Shown here: one piece after another, positions 44,729 through 55,583 of the stretch
Position numbering within the stretch: the first letter of the stretch is position 1
Layout: every line of letters starts with the position of its first letter
Assembly (NCBI GenBank): GCA_015178975.1
Contig: WHVD01000017.1
Coordinates: 372,001-436,000, forward strand
Direction of reading: 5' to 3'
DNA from: Hysterangium stoloniferum
Taxonomy: Eukaryota; Basidiomycota; Agaricomycetes; Hysterangiales; Hysterangiaceae
Length of the DNA stretch: 64,000 nucleotides
Translations under genes and position numbers: made by a program
The notes under the pieces: model-generated
What the model saw: the letters and a program-made list of their open reading frames with translations, nothing else
The model's database searches: none
Told to the model about the DNA's origin: nothing

Positions 44729-45535
44729 CTAATACTTTGTATGACCCCCCTTTGCCTTTAAAACTGCCTGTATCCTCCTAGGCATACTTTCTATTAGCTC
44801 CTGGCATGCCTCTGGTGGTATTTAAGTCCACTTCTCTGCCACCCTGTCCCATAATTCATGTACTCCTTTGGGTGGTATGTCATATTGTTGAAGTTTGGCC
44901 TTGAGGTGTTGCCAGAAGTGTTGAATGGGATATAGATCAGGGGATTGGGCAGGCCACTTCATGGGAATGATATTATTGTCAGAAAACCACTGGTCTGCCT
45001 TTTTTGAGGTATGTTTTGGATCATTGTCCTGTTGGAAGTACCACTTATCCTCAGCCATCTCCAAACTTTCAATGCTCTCCTCCACTGTCTCATCAGTCCA
45101 CAACACCCTCTTCCAGTCCTCCATAGTCCAATTTTCATGGTATTGGGCAAACTTTAGATGTTGCTGACAATGAGACCCCTTGAGCATAGGGACTTTCTTC
45201 TTTGTTGCTGACCTAAAGCCAGCTTCCTTCAACACATTCCTAACAGTCTGAGGAGTGACAGAGGTAGATATGATGGAATTTATGAATTGGGTGGCTTGGA
45301 CAGCATTGTCAAGCTTCCCAGAGCTGATTTGACAGATAATTGACTGTTTATCATAAGGGGAAAGCTTGGAAGGACGGCTACCAGGATCATTTTCCTTATC
45401 CCCCTCTACCTCCCTACTGATCCTGCCAATAGTACCATTCCCCAGGCCAGTCCTAGCTTGAATTTGATGATGGGAATACCCCTCATTGAGGAGAGAAACA
45501 ACAGAAGAATGCTTTTCAGCAGAGATGGATTTCAT
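44729..45535 (-). pseudogene. Tc1 transposase (TcC) with central deletion
   Basis: The long open frame 45535-44822 starts MKSISAEKHSSVVSLLNEGY, has two helix-turn-helix regions, and VLWTDETVEESIES where the first Asp (TDET) is fused to QQDNDPKHTS-like sequence after loss of about 70 residues. Then PAQSPDLYPIQHFWQHL: the catalytic Glu of NPIEHLW reads Gln. After a stop at 44822 the tail continues to TAG at 44729. Deletion plus E to Q means it is catalytically dead despite a clean frame. Confidence 0.85.
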
Positions 45536-45608
45536 AGTGGTGGTAAGGAGTCAAGGAGATGAATGAACAAAGTTCAACATGCCAAATTGATACAAATGAG
45601 GTCACATG

Positions 45609-46117
45609 CAAGGCTCTCTTGTTCCGTGACCACCACCTGCCTCTGGGGTTGGGGCCCCCAGTGCTCGTGGTGAGGGGCGGAGAGGCGGATGACAGTGAAC
45701 AGGTTTGGGGACCTCTGAATTCACTGCTCTGTCAAAGTCGGCAGCCTTCAGCCGCGCACCAGTGTCGTCTGCGGAACGTCACTGGCACCTACCAACCATG
45801 ACTGTTGCCTGGCAGCGGTCTACCCTTCCTACCCACCTCGCAAGACTTCGGTGTGCCTGCAGCCCTTGTCGACGCCTGCTAGCAGGATCTCGGGCTTTTC
45901 TTGGGGCTTCGGCCCAAGGCCTCAAGGCCTCAGCTCTATACCATGTATATATCAACATGCCCCCCCTTTGCTTACTAAAATCCCTTCCGCACACGCAGCT
46001 CACTCGGAACTTTGTACCACCATAGCATAGTTTCTCTGGGGGCCTTTTCACCCCCTAGCCGCAGTTAGCCATTGTTGCTTGAAGCGGGATACAAATATAT
46101 CAAAAAAAAAAAAAAAA
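45609..46117 (+). mobile_element. SINE-like or processed retrocopy with poly(A)
   Basis: About 509 bp, GC-rich against an AT-rich background, ending AAATATATC plus an A-tract (46102-46120). It is flanked by a 15-bp duplication AAATGAGGTCACATG (45594-45608 and about 46118-46132). A long target duplication and poly(A) tail are hallmarks of LINE-driven retroposition. It starts CAAGGCTCTCTTGTTCCG. I see no clear A/B boxes and no conserved ORF, so the source RNA is unknown. It lies in the 5' flank of the TcC transposase. Confidence 0.75.
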
Positions 46118-46604
46118 AAATGAGGTCACATGACATGTTGATGATTCACATGACCCACTCCTACCTTATACTGGTGTGTAACATTGAAAGTCAGAGAAAA
46201 TAATAGAGGGTCAAAAAACTGCCCCAATGAGTGATTATTTTGTTTGATTTATTGAGCAATGGGTTTTGATTGGAATAACATGGTTTCTTAAGTTGGTAGA
46301 TAGCCAACATGTTCTAGTATATCATGTGAATTTTTCAGAATTTTTGCTGATGCCATTCCTTCACACAATATCAATCTTTCTAAAATGCACAAACATTGGG
46401 GCAGTTTTTTGACCCACTGTAGTAGGATGACAGAGTTTTATGAAACTAAAACAGCTTGTGGGGGTCCAAAATGATGGGGATCTTAACATAATACCATTTT
46501 TAGCTTTCAGAGTATTTTTCCATCAACTATTGAAATACATAATACACATAAACCACTGTGGACAATTTTCCTGAACTCTGAAGAACAGGAGAAAGAGACA
46601 CAAC

Positions 46605-46980
46605 TGTCACAACTGTCACAAGTCACAATATTGTCACAAACATTCAAAGGTAACTTTTGACAACTCTTTGACTTATCAAATTCGACTCAACAAACCCAAA
46701 CATTATTTGACACCATCAAATCTCTTTCGACATGTCTCATTTCAATGTCATGTATGATTTCATTATTAGTTCATAACATAGTCATAATGATATGAAGAAA
46801 AGCATATATAAAAGGGCTATGAAAGGAGTGAGGGAAGTCAGTTGAAATATCTGTAAATTAGTGATACTAGTAATCTACTTGTCATAACTTCTTCGACAAA
46901 TACTTCTGTGAGTTCTCACAACTGGTAATAGCCTCTTACTTCATCGACAGGGAGAATATATACTTCATAGAACGAGGCTT
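46605..46980 (+). repeat. LTR E, 5' copy of gypsy-2 (truncated)
   Basis: TGTCACAACTGTCACAAGTC... parallels 53341-53715 and stops at CGAGGCTT, where the hairpin motif begins. Confidence 0.7.
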
Positions 46981-47042
46981 TACCCTAATCACCGCTCGTA
47001 GTAGACCTAGTTTAGTGTCTTACGAGTGGTGGTTTCTGGGTA
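46981..47042. repeat. short hairpin motif, copy 3
   Basis: TACCCTAATCACCGCTCGTA / TACGAGTGGTGGTTTCTGGG stem followed by TAAAAAGTGTG. Same motif as 12448-12508 and 14536-14596. Confidence 0.6.
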
Positions 47043-47077
47043 AAAAGTGTGTCATTCTATTTGGTGCTGAGTGCACC

Positions 47078-47916
47078 TGTTACGACCGGACAATCCCACC
47101 GGACTCCAGGCACTAACCCGTACGCCCCCACGCGTTACAATCACCAATCGTCTGTTTATAGGATTTCCTGCCCGGACTCCGTTACATCAAGACTCGTTAC
47201 GTTCGACCTCATTACGACACATATCAGTCACCGGACTTCCCCCGGACTCCATCTCTGTCTATGTCCGTCTTCGTCCCACACATCAGTCACCGGTCCCCGC
47301 TTAGAATCCCGTCACCGCTCTAATCGAGCCCCGTTCCCATTTTAGTCAAATGACCTGTCACAATTTAGGACTCCGCTCCCGCTCCGTTTCCCGTTATGGG
47401 TTATGCTTTGTCACAATTCGGACTCCACTCTATTCCGTCCCGTTCCTAACACCAATTTGGTGTTTACTATTCCCATTTCATGTTTTGTTAGTTTCATTTC
47501 ATTATTACTGGATTTGGTATGTCATGCATTCCACAGTCTATATAAACTGGCAGATGTTGTACATACAATCCAGTCAGAAAATTAGCTTAGATTCCCCCCA
47601 GTAATCTATTAACATTTTCTGCTCTAAAACCTTACTTAATTCACATCGCTCGCACTAGTCGGAGCCCGTGGGCTCCGATGCATCTATCTCTCTCAACCAA
47701 CTCGACTCACGACCCACGACCTCCGACTTACGACCACGACCCCCGACTTACGACCTACGACCCACGAACCCCGCCCAGACTCCCCGGGATCCCCGTCCGT
47801 CCGTTTGAAATTGGACAACATGATCTAGCGAGGGCACAGCCTATAAGCTGAAGCCAAGTCCTACCGGATATCCCACGGGTTTCTCTGGAAACCCAGCCTG
47901 TGTGTGTATCCTAACA
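47078..47916 (+). repeat. solo LTR B, CpG-rich (young), GCACC duplication
   Basis: 839 bp, TGTTACGACCGGACAATCCC...GTGTATCCTAACA, flanked by GCACC (47073-47077, 47917-47921). CpG sites lost in other family B copies are still present, so this is the youngest or best protected copy. Confidence 0.9.
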
Positions 47917-48025
47917 GCACCCACAAGTATACACAATGCTTCGAACTAATGAAATATGCAATATTTGAAGAATATAAAAGATAGAAAAATATAAATAAAA
48001 TGTGTAAAATATAAATGAAATAAAA

Positions 48026-48068
48026 GGAGTGTTTTACCACAATGAAACTGTGGTAAAAGCATACTCCT
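48026..48068. repeat. small stem-loop
   Basis: GGAGTGTTTTACCAC, loop AATGAAACT, GTGGTAAAAGCATACTCC. It sits just before the surviving gypsy-2 gag sequence. Confidence 0.45.
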
Positions 48069-49640
48069 CACAACAACCGATGACACCCTCGACTTATCCT
48101 TCGACATCACGAACACCTTCAACTTCAAAACTGACAACTACGACTTCAAGAACATTTAGGCCTTCAACTCAAGCGAAACCATCTTTGACAATTTTAGGAC
48201 CCGGTGGACGATTACTTCCTGCCGAACAAGACAGAAGATTTAAAGAAGGGTTATGTATATTATGTGGAGAAAAAGGCCATTCAGCGAGGGATTGCCTGAA
48301 AAGAAAAACTCATCAAATTGCAAAAGGATGAATTGTTGAAGTTCAAGATTCGACAGCTCAATCCAATCAGTCAAATCAAACATTGAATGTTAAATCGGAA
48401 AATTGAAAAGGGATACTCTTCAGGTGTATGAAGAGTATCGAAGAAAACTTGATCACGCCAAAAAAGATTCCTGTGTAATATTACAAGTGGTAACAATTTC
48501 TGATTCTTTAATTATCGAACTTAAATTGAAGAAAATTCTGAAAATAAAAGCATTAATTGATTCAGGACCTAGTCACATTTTTATGGACAAAACATTTGCA
48601 TGACAAAATAATCTATCTTTCAATGAATTGAAAAATTTGTTACCATTGAAATTAATTGATGGATCAACTCCGACATCAGGACAAATCACATATACGACTG
48701 CGTTACAAGTTTACTTTCCATCCAGGCAAACTCAAATTACAATTCTTTTTAACCAATCTTGACTTGTCTTGTCAAGTGGTATTAGGACTCAACTGGCTGA
48801 AGCAATACAATCCTGCAATTGACTGGCGATCAGGCCGTATATCGTTTGAACCTACTTCGACACCTTCGACAAATCTGAATCCGATTCAACCGTCAATTGA
48901 AATGTTATTGGAAGAGAAGCATGCTTTTACCTTGGCGAGTCATTCATCTACATCTGAAAAAATCTGTGAAGAATCGAAATCCAAGACTATTAATCCGAAT
49001 ATTAATATAGTCAATCAAAAGACATTCTTACAAGCTGTGAAAGCAAAAGATTCTCAAACCTTTGTAGTCTTTATTCGTGACGAATCTTTCAAGACTTGTA
49101 AGGCCTCTGGTGCAAAAACTACGACTTTGACTTCATTCGACATACTGAACGTTCTGACTGAATATTCCAACTTCTTGGACGTTTTCGATAAAAAGGAAGC
49201 TGAAGCTTTACCTCAACATCGAAGTTATGATCATGCTATCCCACTAGAAGAAGGAACTACTCCACCTATGGGTCCGATCTATTCGTTATCGGAGACAGAA
49301 CTTCAAGTACTACGAGAATATCTCCAAGAAAACCTTTTGGAGAAGTTTATTTGATTGTCACAATCTCCCACCGACACACCAATTTTATTCATTAAGAAGA
49401 AGCCTACAACTTTGCATCGATTATTGAGGACTTAATAAAATTACGTGAAAAAACTGATATCCACTTCCTTTAATTCCTGATCTTATGGATCAACTTCAAA
49501 CGGTGAAATATTTCACAAAAATCGATCTCCGAGGTGCCTATAATTTAGTTAGGATTGCTCCAGGTGATGAATGGAAAACAGCCTTTCAGACTCGATATGG
49601 ATCTTTCAAATATTTAGTTATGCCTTTTTGACTATTTAAT
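48063..49640 (+). pseudogene. gypsy-2 Gag C-terminus, protease and RT N-terminal half
   Basis: Ser/Thr-rich linker then zinc knuckle CILCGEKGHSARDC (about 48255-48297). Protease ALIDSGPSHIFMD (48549-48588), followed by VVLGLNWLKQYNPAIDW. RT entry LPQHRSYDHAIPLEEG at about 49210, a broken stretch, then [20 protein letters not shown] and FKYLVMPF at 49515-49630. The main capsid part of Gag is missing upstream. Stops and frameshifts throughout. The palm YXDD region at about 49650-49700 is degraded beyond recognition. Confidence 0.85.
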
Positions 49641-49779
49641 GAACAAAATATTTTCAGATTTACTTGATATTTGGGTAATGTAATGTATTAGCCTTATTTC
49701 AATATTATTTTCTGGAAAAAGGAGTCCAATGCTCTATCAAAGTGTGCAAATACTCAATTCACTACAAGGTAAAATAATT

Positions 49780-50495
49780 TAAGTATTTGATATTAATCAG
49801 TGGCAGCCTAAATAGACTTAGAACCCCTGAAGTCAAGAGTTTACTTGAATATATGCACCCTACTTCACAAAGAAGGTTTTGAGAGCTGCTTATGTAAGCT
49901 TGTTCTTTTTCTGTGAAAACAACCACTAAAATATGAATAACAATTTACTGATTCCAAAACTAGATTCAACTTCGATTATAGCTAGTTTATATATTTTTAT
50001 ACTATTTATCAAACAGTAAAAATATTAATAAACAGGTCAAAAGATCAATTAAAGAATAAAACAATATTTGACAATATATGCTTTATTTTAAATTAATCTA
50101 CTGGATCTACTGTGATACTAACTTATCAGGATCTTAATGTAGTCTTAATGATTCTGCAAAAATATTCTCAGTATTTAACTATAAGCCAAACCAGGAGAAA
50201 TTAGAATTATATTCTAATTTCAAACAATCAAACAAACAATTTATTTATTACTTGGTTGATAGCCAACAACTCTAACTGAGGTGGCAATGGATTCCAACAA
50301 CTTAAATAGAAGTCAGAAAAAGTAATAAAGCCAGCTACTCAATTAAGAGGTGGCAAGGGGGAACAAATAAGTCAACAACTCAGATTGAGGTGACAAGGTG
50401 AACAACAGATGAGTCAACAACTCAGATTGAGGTGACAAGGGATCTGATTGGGCCAACAACTCTGATAGAGGTGGCAGGGGTTTCCAACTATTGGC
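49780..50495. other. foreign or degraded segment within gypsy-2 pol
   Basis: It replaces the RT palm/thumb region. No coding match. It contains an irregular tandem repeat (50260-50480) with unit CAACAACTCAGATTGAGGTG. Boundaries are inferred only from where pol similarity stops and restarts. Confidence 0.5.
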
Positions 50496-50499
50496 AATA

Positions 50500-52300
50500 T
50501 TTGAATCTTTCAAAATTTGGTGACATTATTTCAAAGGAACAAAAGAACCAATTGAAGTTTTAACAGATCACAAGAATCTCAAATATTTTGCGACATCTCA
50601 AATTTTGTCCCGATGACAAGCTCAATGGACAGAATATTTATCGACCTTTAATTTAATTATTCGATTTCAACTGGGGAAACTAAATTTGAAAACAGATGTT
50701 TTTTCAAGAAGAAATGATATTTATCCGAATGAATCCGACTACTCAAAAAAGAACCCAACTAATCTTCGACTGGTATTTACAAATGAGCAAATTCAAGCTT
50801 CCTTACATGCAACATATTATCTTCCAATAGCCAGAAAAGCTACTCTTATTATGGATACGGAACAACTATTGAAAGATGTATTCAAAGCTCAAAAAGATGA
50901 TCAATTTACTCTCGACAAAATTCAACAGATTTCTGACGGTACTGAAGAAGATTGGCAAAAGAATGAACAAGACTTTTTATGTTTCCGAAACAGAATTTAC
51001 GTTCCCGATTATCAAAATCTCTGACTTTGAACTCTTCAATCAAGACATGATCATATTACCGCAGGTCATTTTGGTCAAACAAAAATGTATTGAACAATAT
51101 ATTGAGATTTCTTTTGGCCATGACTCCGACAAGATATTCAAGATTTTATTCAATCATGTGTAACATGTACAAAATTGAAAACTCCACGACTTGACCCATT
51201 GGATTACTTAAGCAACTTCTGATCCCTCTTCGACCATGGCATTCGAGATCTCAATGGATTTTATCAAACAATTACCGACCTTGAATGGTTATGACTCAAT
51301 ACTCGTAATCGTCGATCAACTTTCGAAACAAGCAATATTCATTCCAACTCATACTACGATCAATGCTCCCGAACTCGCTCGACTTTTCGTATTAGATGTC
51401 TTTTCAAAACATGGAGTCCCAAGTCATGTAACTTCTAATCAAGGCTCCGAATTTGTGTCGCATTTCTTTTGATCTCTTGGAACAGCACTTGACATGAAAT
51501 TACATTTCATTTCAGGATACCATCCTGAAGGCGATGGACAAACTGAACAAGTCAATCAAACTCTCGAACAATATTTACAAATATATTCCAATTATCAACA
51601 AGACAATTGGGCCGAATTACTCCCTTTAGCCGAATTCGCTTACAACAATGCACCTTCCAAAACAACTGGTGAAACACCATTTTTTGCTAATAAAGGTTAT
51701 CATCCATTGTTAGAAATTCACTCTGAAAAAGATCTAGCTTCTGCTCTAGCTCGTGATTATATGACAGATCTCGAAGCTCTACATAAACATCTCAAATCAA
51801 ATATCCAGACAGTGCAAATATGTTATCAAAAATATTTCAACATACATCGAAAAGAGTCATTCAACTTTCCGATCCATTCTCAAGTCTTTGTACAATCTGA
51901 CTTCATGTGAACCACTTGACCATTGAAAAAATTATTGGAAAAATTATTAGGCCCATTCGAAATCATTGCTTGACCAGGATCTCATTTGTATACATTAAAA
52001 CTTCCCAATCATCTCAAAGGAATTCATCCCATCTTTCATGTTTCAATGTTAGAACCATTTTATCCCAATACTTTCCCAAATCGAAAACAACCTCCTCCAC
52101 TACCAATTTATGTTGAAGACGAACCTGAATATGAAATTCGAGAAATTTTGGATTCAAAATTCGATAAAAGATATAAAGATTCATTACAATATTTAGTTGC
52201 TTGGTTAGGTTAGGAAGGAACAGATGAAGAAACTTTGTGGTTAGGATCTCAAGATCTCAAACATGCTTTTGACCTTATTGAAGAATGTCATTAAAAATAT
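50500..52300 (+). pseudogene. gypsy-2 RNase H, integrase and chromodomain
   Basis: RNase H tail VLTDHKNLKYFATSQ (50560-50605). Integrase zinc region at about 51030-51175 (AGHFGQTKMY, CVTCTKLKTP). Integrase core 51236-51910: SMDFIKQLPTLNGYDS; TSNQGSEFVSHFF, where the second Asp of SDRG is Asn and the Arg is Gln; and HPEGDGQTEQVNQTLEQYLQ with the Glu. Chromodomain about 52120-52290 (EYEIREILDSKFDKR, LQYLVAWLG-stop-EGTDEETLWL). Same chromovirus group as gypsy-1 but a different family, judging by LTRs and AT-richer codons. Confidence 0.9.
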
Positions 52301-52428
52301 CCAAATCTTCCACAACATTAAAATTTCATTCAACTATCTTTCGACACTTATTTCGACACTTATTTGACAAAATCAAAAAAAAAAATATCAAAACACAAAA
52401 ACATCAATTATATCAAAATTTTAAGTAT

Positions 52429-53263
52429 CTATAAATCCTCAATTCCCTCCTCTCTCAACTCTGCCATCTTATCAAACCATGCCCCTCTAAATCTCCCACT
52501 ATTAACGCTAATATCAGTCTCCTCACTAAAATTGCCACTTTCGACCAATTTCTTCGACAGAACCAAAAAATCATGCCTGAACACTTTAATCTCACTGATT
52601 AAATCTTCCATTGTTTCTTCAAATTTTGACATTCTTTCACCAATCGACTTTATCTCTTTCTCCAAGTGGTTATCTGATTGATTTTCTGACCTTCAAGACC
52701 ATTTCAAAAAATTTGACAATCTTGACAATGACATTGCAACAAATTTTTTTTTTTGCCCAAGTTTGTGAATCCCTGGACTACCATTTTCACTTTCATTTTC
52801 CAATTCTTTGATCACGTTTCAACTTTTCTTTTGGTTTTGATGCGGTTTTCTGGCTGGCCTATTTACAGTCCAATAGCAAGCCCAATGCAATTGATTACAC
52901 CAATCACAATTTGACAATGTGTTACTCTTCTTGCACATGAAATTCATGTTAAAACACATGGTGCAACTGGAAAAAACAAATTAGCAAAATTTGACAAAAA
53001 TTCAACAAATCGAAAAATTACGAATTTTCCGATTTGGCCTCAAATTCCATTGCATTCCAATTCCCTTACGAGTCACCTTATTAAACGGTTCTTCACAATC
53101 TACTATGTACTTTTTGGGAATTTCTTCTAAAAAAATAACTAATTAACTAATTTAAAGAAATCCCAGAAATCGACTTACCAACCGCATCAATAATCATATC
53201 CCTATCTTTGAAACCCAAAAACTCGAATTCTGATTCAAATTGATTGACTTCTATGTCAGACAT
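52429..53263 (-). pseudogene. antisense Zn2Cys6-type gene of gypsy-2
   Basis: The start codon (53263) begins MSDIEVNQFESEFEFLGF. Exon 1 53263-53179, donor GTAAGT; exon 2 53126-53022 (EEIPKKYIVDCEEPFNKVT); then after a TTCCAG acceptor (52967) CTMCFNMNFMC ... NCDWCNQLHWAC: C-X2-C-X6-C-X8-C-X2-C-X6-C, the same spacing class as gypsy-1's antisense gene. The last segment (52665-52429) is a coiled coil, MEKEIKSIGERMSKFEETM and RHDFLVLSKKLVE, ending EEGIEDL. By my reading the exon 2/3 junction is out of phase and two stops lie between the Cys region and the coiled coil (decay, or unresolved introns). It runs tail to tail with pol and head-on to the 3' LTR. Confidence 0.7.
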
Positions 53264-53340
53264 TGATTGATGAACATGAAAATAGACAATGAAAATATTT
53301 TAAACTCCGACCTCATGGGTTGGTCACAAAGGGAGGATAC

Positions 53341-53769
53341 TGTCACAACCATCACAAGTCACAATATTGTCACACACATTCAAAGGTAACTTTCAACAAC
53401 TCTTCGACTTATCAAATTCGACTTGACAAACCCGAACATTATTCAACACCATTGAATATCTTTTGACATGTCTCATTTCGACGTCATGTATGATTTCATT
53501 ATTAGTTCATAACATAGTCATAACAATACAAAGAAAAGCATAAAGGGCTACGAAAGGAGCAAGGGGAATCAGTCAAAATATCTGTAAATTAGTGATACTA
53601 GTAATCTACTTGTCATAACTTCTTCGACAAATACTTCTGTGAGTTCTCATGACTGGTAATAGCCTCTTACTTCATTGACAGGGCGAATATATACTTTGTC
53701 GAACGAGGCTTTTGAGTTCGATCAATAGAATATTATTCGACTTTATTGAAGAATAGTCGATTCGTGACA
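53341..53769 (+). repeat. LTR E: 3' LTR of gypsy-2
   Basis: 429 bp, TGTCACAACCATC...CGATTCGTGACA, preceded by the purine-rich AAAGGGAGGATAC (53328-53340). Matches 4233-4660 and 46605-46980. Confidence 0.85.
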
Positions 53770-54064
53770 GACACACCTTGGATTATTCAAAATGGGTGTG
53801 GAAAGTAAAAGTGTAGTCAAAAGATGATAATACATATTATATTATTCAAGATGTTATTGCATCTTTTATACTAAATAAATACTAACTAATTACTAATATT
53901 TCTGGATATGGGATATCGAGTTGCCAGCCCCACAACATAGCATTAGTGAGCTGCTGACTCATTACACTGGAATATGATGGAGTTGTCGGGAACCTTTACT
54001 AATATTATTATTACTAATACTCCCCCTCAATGAGGGGTGACCTTATAAACCCACTCTGACATTG
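53770..54064. other. copia-2 LTR/UTR-related sequence, inverted copy (left part)
   Basis: The stretch CCTCAATGAGGGGTGACCTT (54025-54044) and what follows after LTR A is an inverted duplicate of 55500-55575. The first 250 bp are unassigned. Confidence 0.4.
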
Positions 54065-54785
54065 TGTTACGACCGTGTCACAACCCTATCGGCCCCGAGG
54101 TTATCGCCACTTGTCAACGTTTCAAGTCATCCTCTCAGAAACCATCGGCCCCGAAGCTGACGAATGTTTCGCGAAGATCAAACTCCATTTACGCCCACGT
54201 CAAATAACTCGTATTGTCTGGTCAAACTTTGATACATCCCCTTTATTATGTTGATCCGTTCAATCTTATGTTTCGCATATGTCTATCTATATTTGTAGTC
54301 CTCGAACCATTTCCTTTTACCGTAATCCCGCTCTCGGTTATCATCGGCCTCCGAACTAATCATAAACTTCCCGTTCCTAGTCAAGCTTATTGTTAAAACC
54401 GTGTTCTGCCCTTCTCCCCATTAGTATTTTCCAGACGCCTGTTACTTGTATATGAACCCGCTGTAATTGTAGTTACTAGGCAATCAGAATATCGACTCAG
54501 AATACCCTCATACACCTGTATCAGTCTCATACTAAGAATCCCCCCATCCGCCTTCGCGTGCGCTCGCCCACTCCCGGCCCCGACCCCTTGGCCCGACGCT
54601 CGACTTGTCCTTCGATTCCGATCGGTATCACGCCGAAAGGGACTCACTAGGATTAGTCTTCGCCCGCCCAAAATTTAAGGACATCCTACGGATATTTGCG
54701 AGGGCGCAGCACATAAGCTGAAGCCAAGTCCTTCCGATCGGTCCCTGTCGGCCACCGACATTTAGTCAGTTTCCAGTTCTTAACA
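54065..54785 (+). repeat. solo LTR A with CATTG duplication (reference copy)
   Basis: 721 bp, TGTTACGACCGTGTCACAAC...CAGTTCTTAACA, flanked by CATTG (54060-54064, 54786-54790). It retains many CpG sites. Best copy of this family in the window. Confidence 0.92.
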
Positions 54786-55583
54786 CATTGGAATGTTATA
54801 TTAGGCAACATTAGGTGACAGCACCCACATCCTTTGTAATACACATTCACATCATTTGCATTGCATTTGTTTGGTCACAATAAAGTTCATTTTCATCATG
54901 AAAAATCATCAAGTTGATTGTATTAATAAAAATTGTATATTCTATGGTTATTGTTCTGCCAAGCTTATCTAATAGGGCTTTACCTGGACATCATTTCTTT
55001 TACTAAGTGGCAGAATATATATACATATATCTCTTTTGGTTAATGCGGAGTAGTGCAGAGTCTCTGGCACATCCAGCTAAATTCATGCCACATTAATTAT
55101 TTGTCACCATAAATCATGAACGGCAGATGAGAATGAGCTTCGGATATAATGTGAATGGTTTAGTAGATGTGTGATTTTCTAAAATTGAGATCTAGGTGTA
55201 ATAAAATACAAAGCAGCCAGAGACCTAACACACAACCCTTGCACTGGCCAAACTCTCATCAAATGTATTAGATCAACTTGTCCATACAAAGTCATGTGCA
55301 TCTGAGGCACCCGCCATCACTCGCAAAGGTGTCTGAAAGTTGGAGGAGGAAGTTGACCCAGGAGGAGGAAAGTGCAGACAGACACGGATGCTGGTGTTCC
55401 TGTAAGGGTAGTTGGGTGGGAGGGAGGATATTGAGTCATGGCTGGTGAGACATTTGTTGATGCTGTGACCAGACAAATGTGTATTACAAAGCATGTGGGT
55501 GCTGTCACCTAATGTCACCTAATGTAATATTCCCACATCGGAGTGGGTTTATAAGGTCACCCCTCAATGAGATATCCTGATTA
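54786..55583 (-). repeat. copia-2 3' LTR region and its inverted partner
   Basis: The minus strand from 55575 reads CTCATTGAGGGGTGACC, a purine-rich tract then TGACCTTATAAACCC, the probable 3' LTR start of copia-2. The block down to about 55480 repeats inverted at 54033-54860. The region between (about 54900-55260) is AT-rich and unassigned. Confidence 0.5.

Larger units (their letters stand above)
44501..46419 (-). mobile_element. TcC: Tc1-type element with TA duplication
   Basis: 1,919 bp; CAGTGGGTCAAAAAACTGCC inverted at both ends, TA at 44499-44500 and 46420-46421. TIRs of about 220 bp with inner repeat CATTGGGGCAGTTTTTTGAC (IR/DR layout). It contains the transposase (minus) and a SINE-like insert. 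Confidence 0.92.

Noticed and set aside
50260..50480. CRISPR-like regularly spaced repeats
   Set aside because: Units are imperfect, spacing is irregular, and the context is a fungal retrotransposon.
46605..53774. Gypsy-2 as a complete element with target duplication
   Set aside because: Flanks ACAAC and GACAC do not match, and the 5' LTR end and Gag start are missing.
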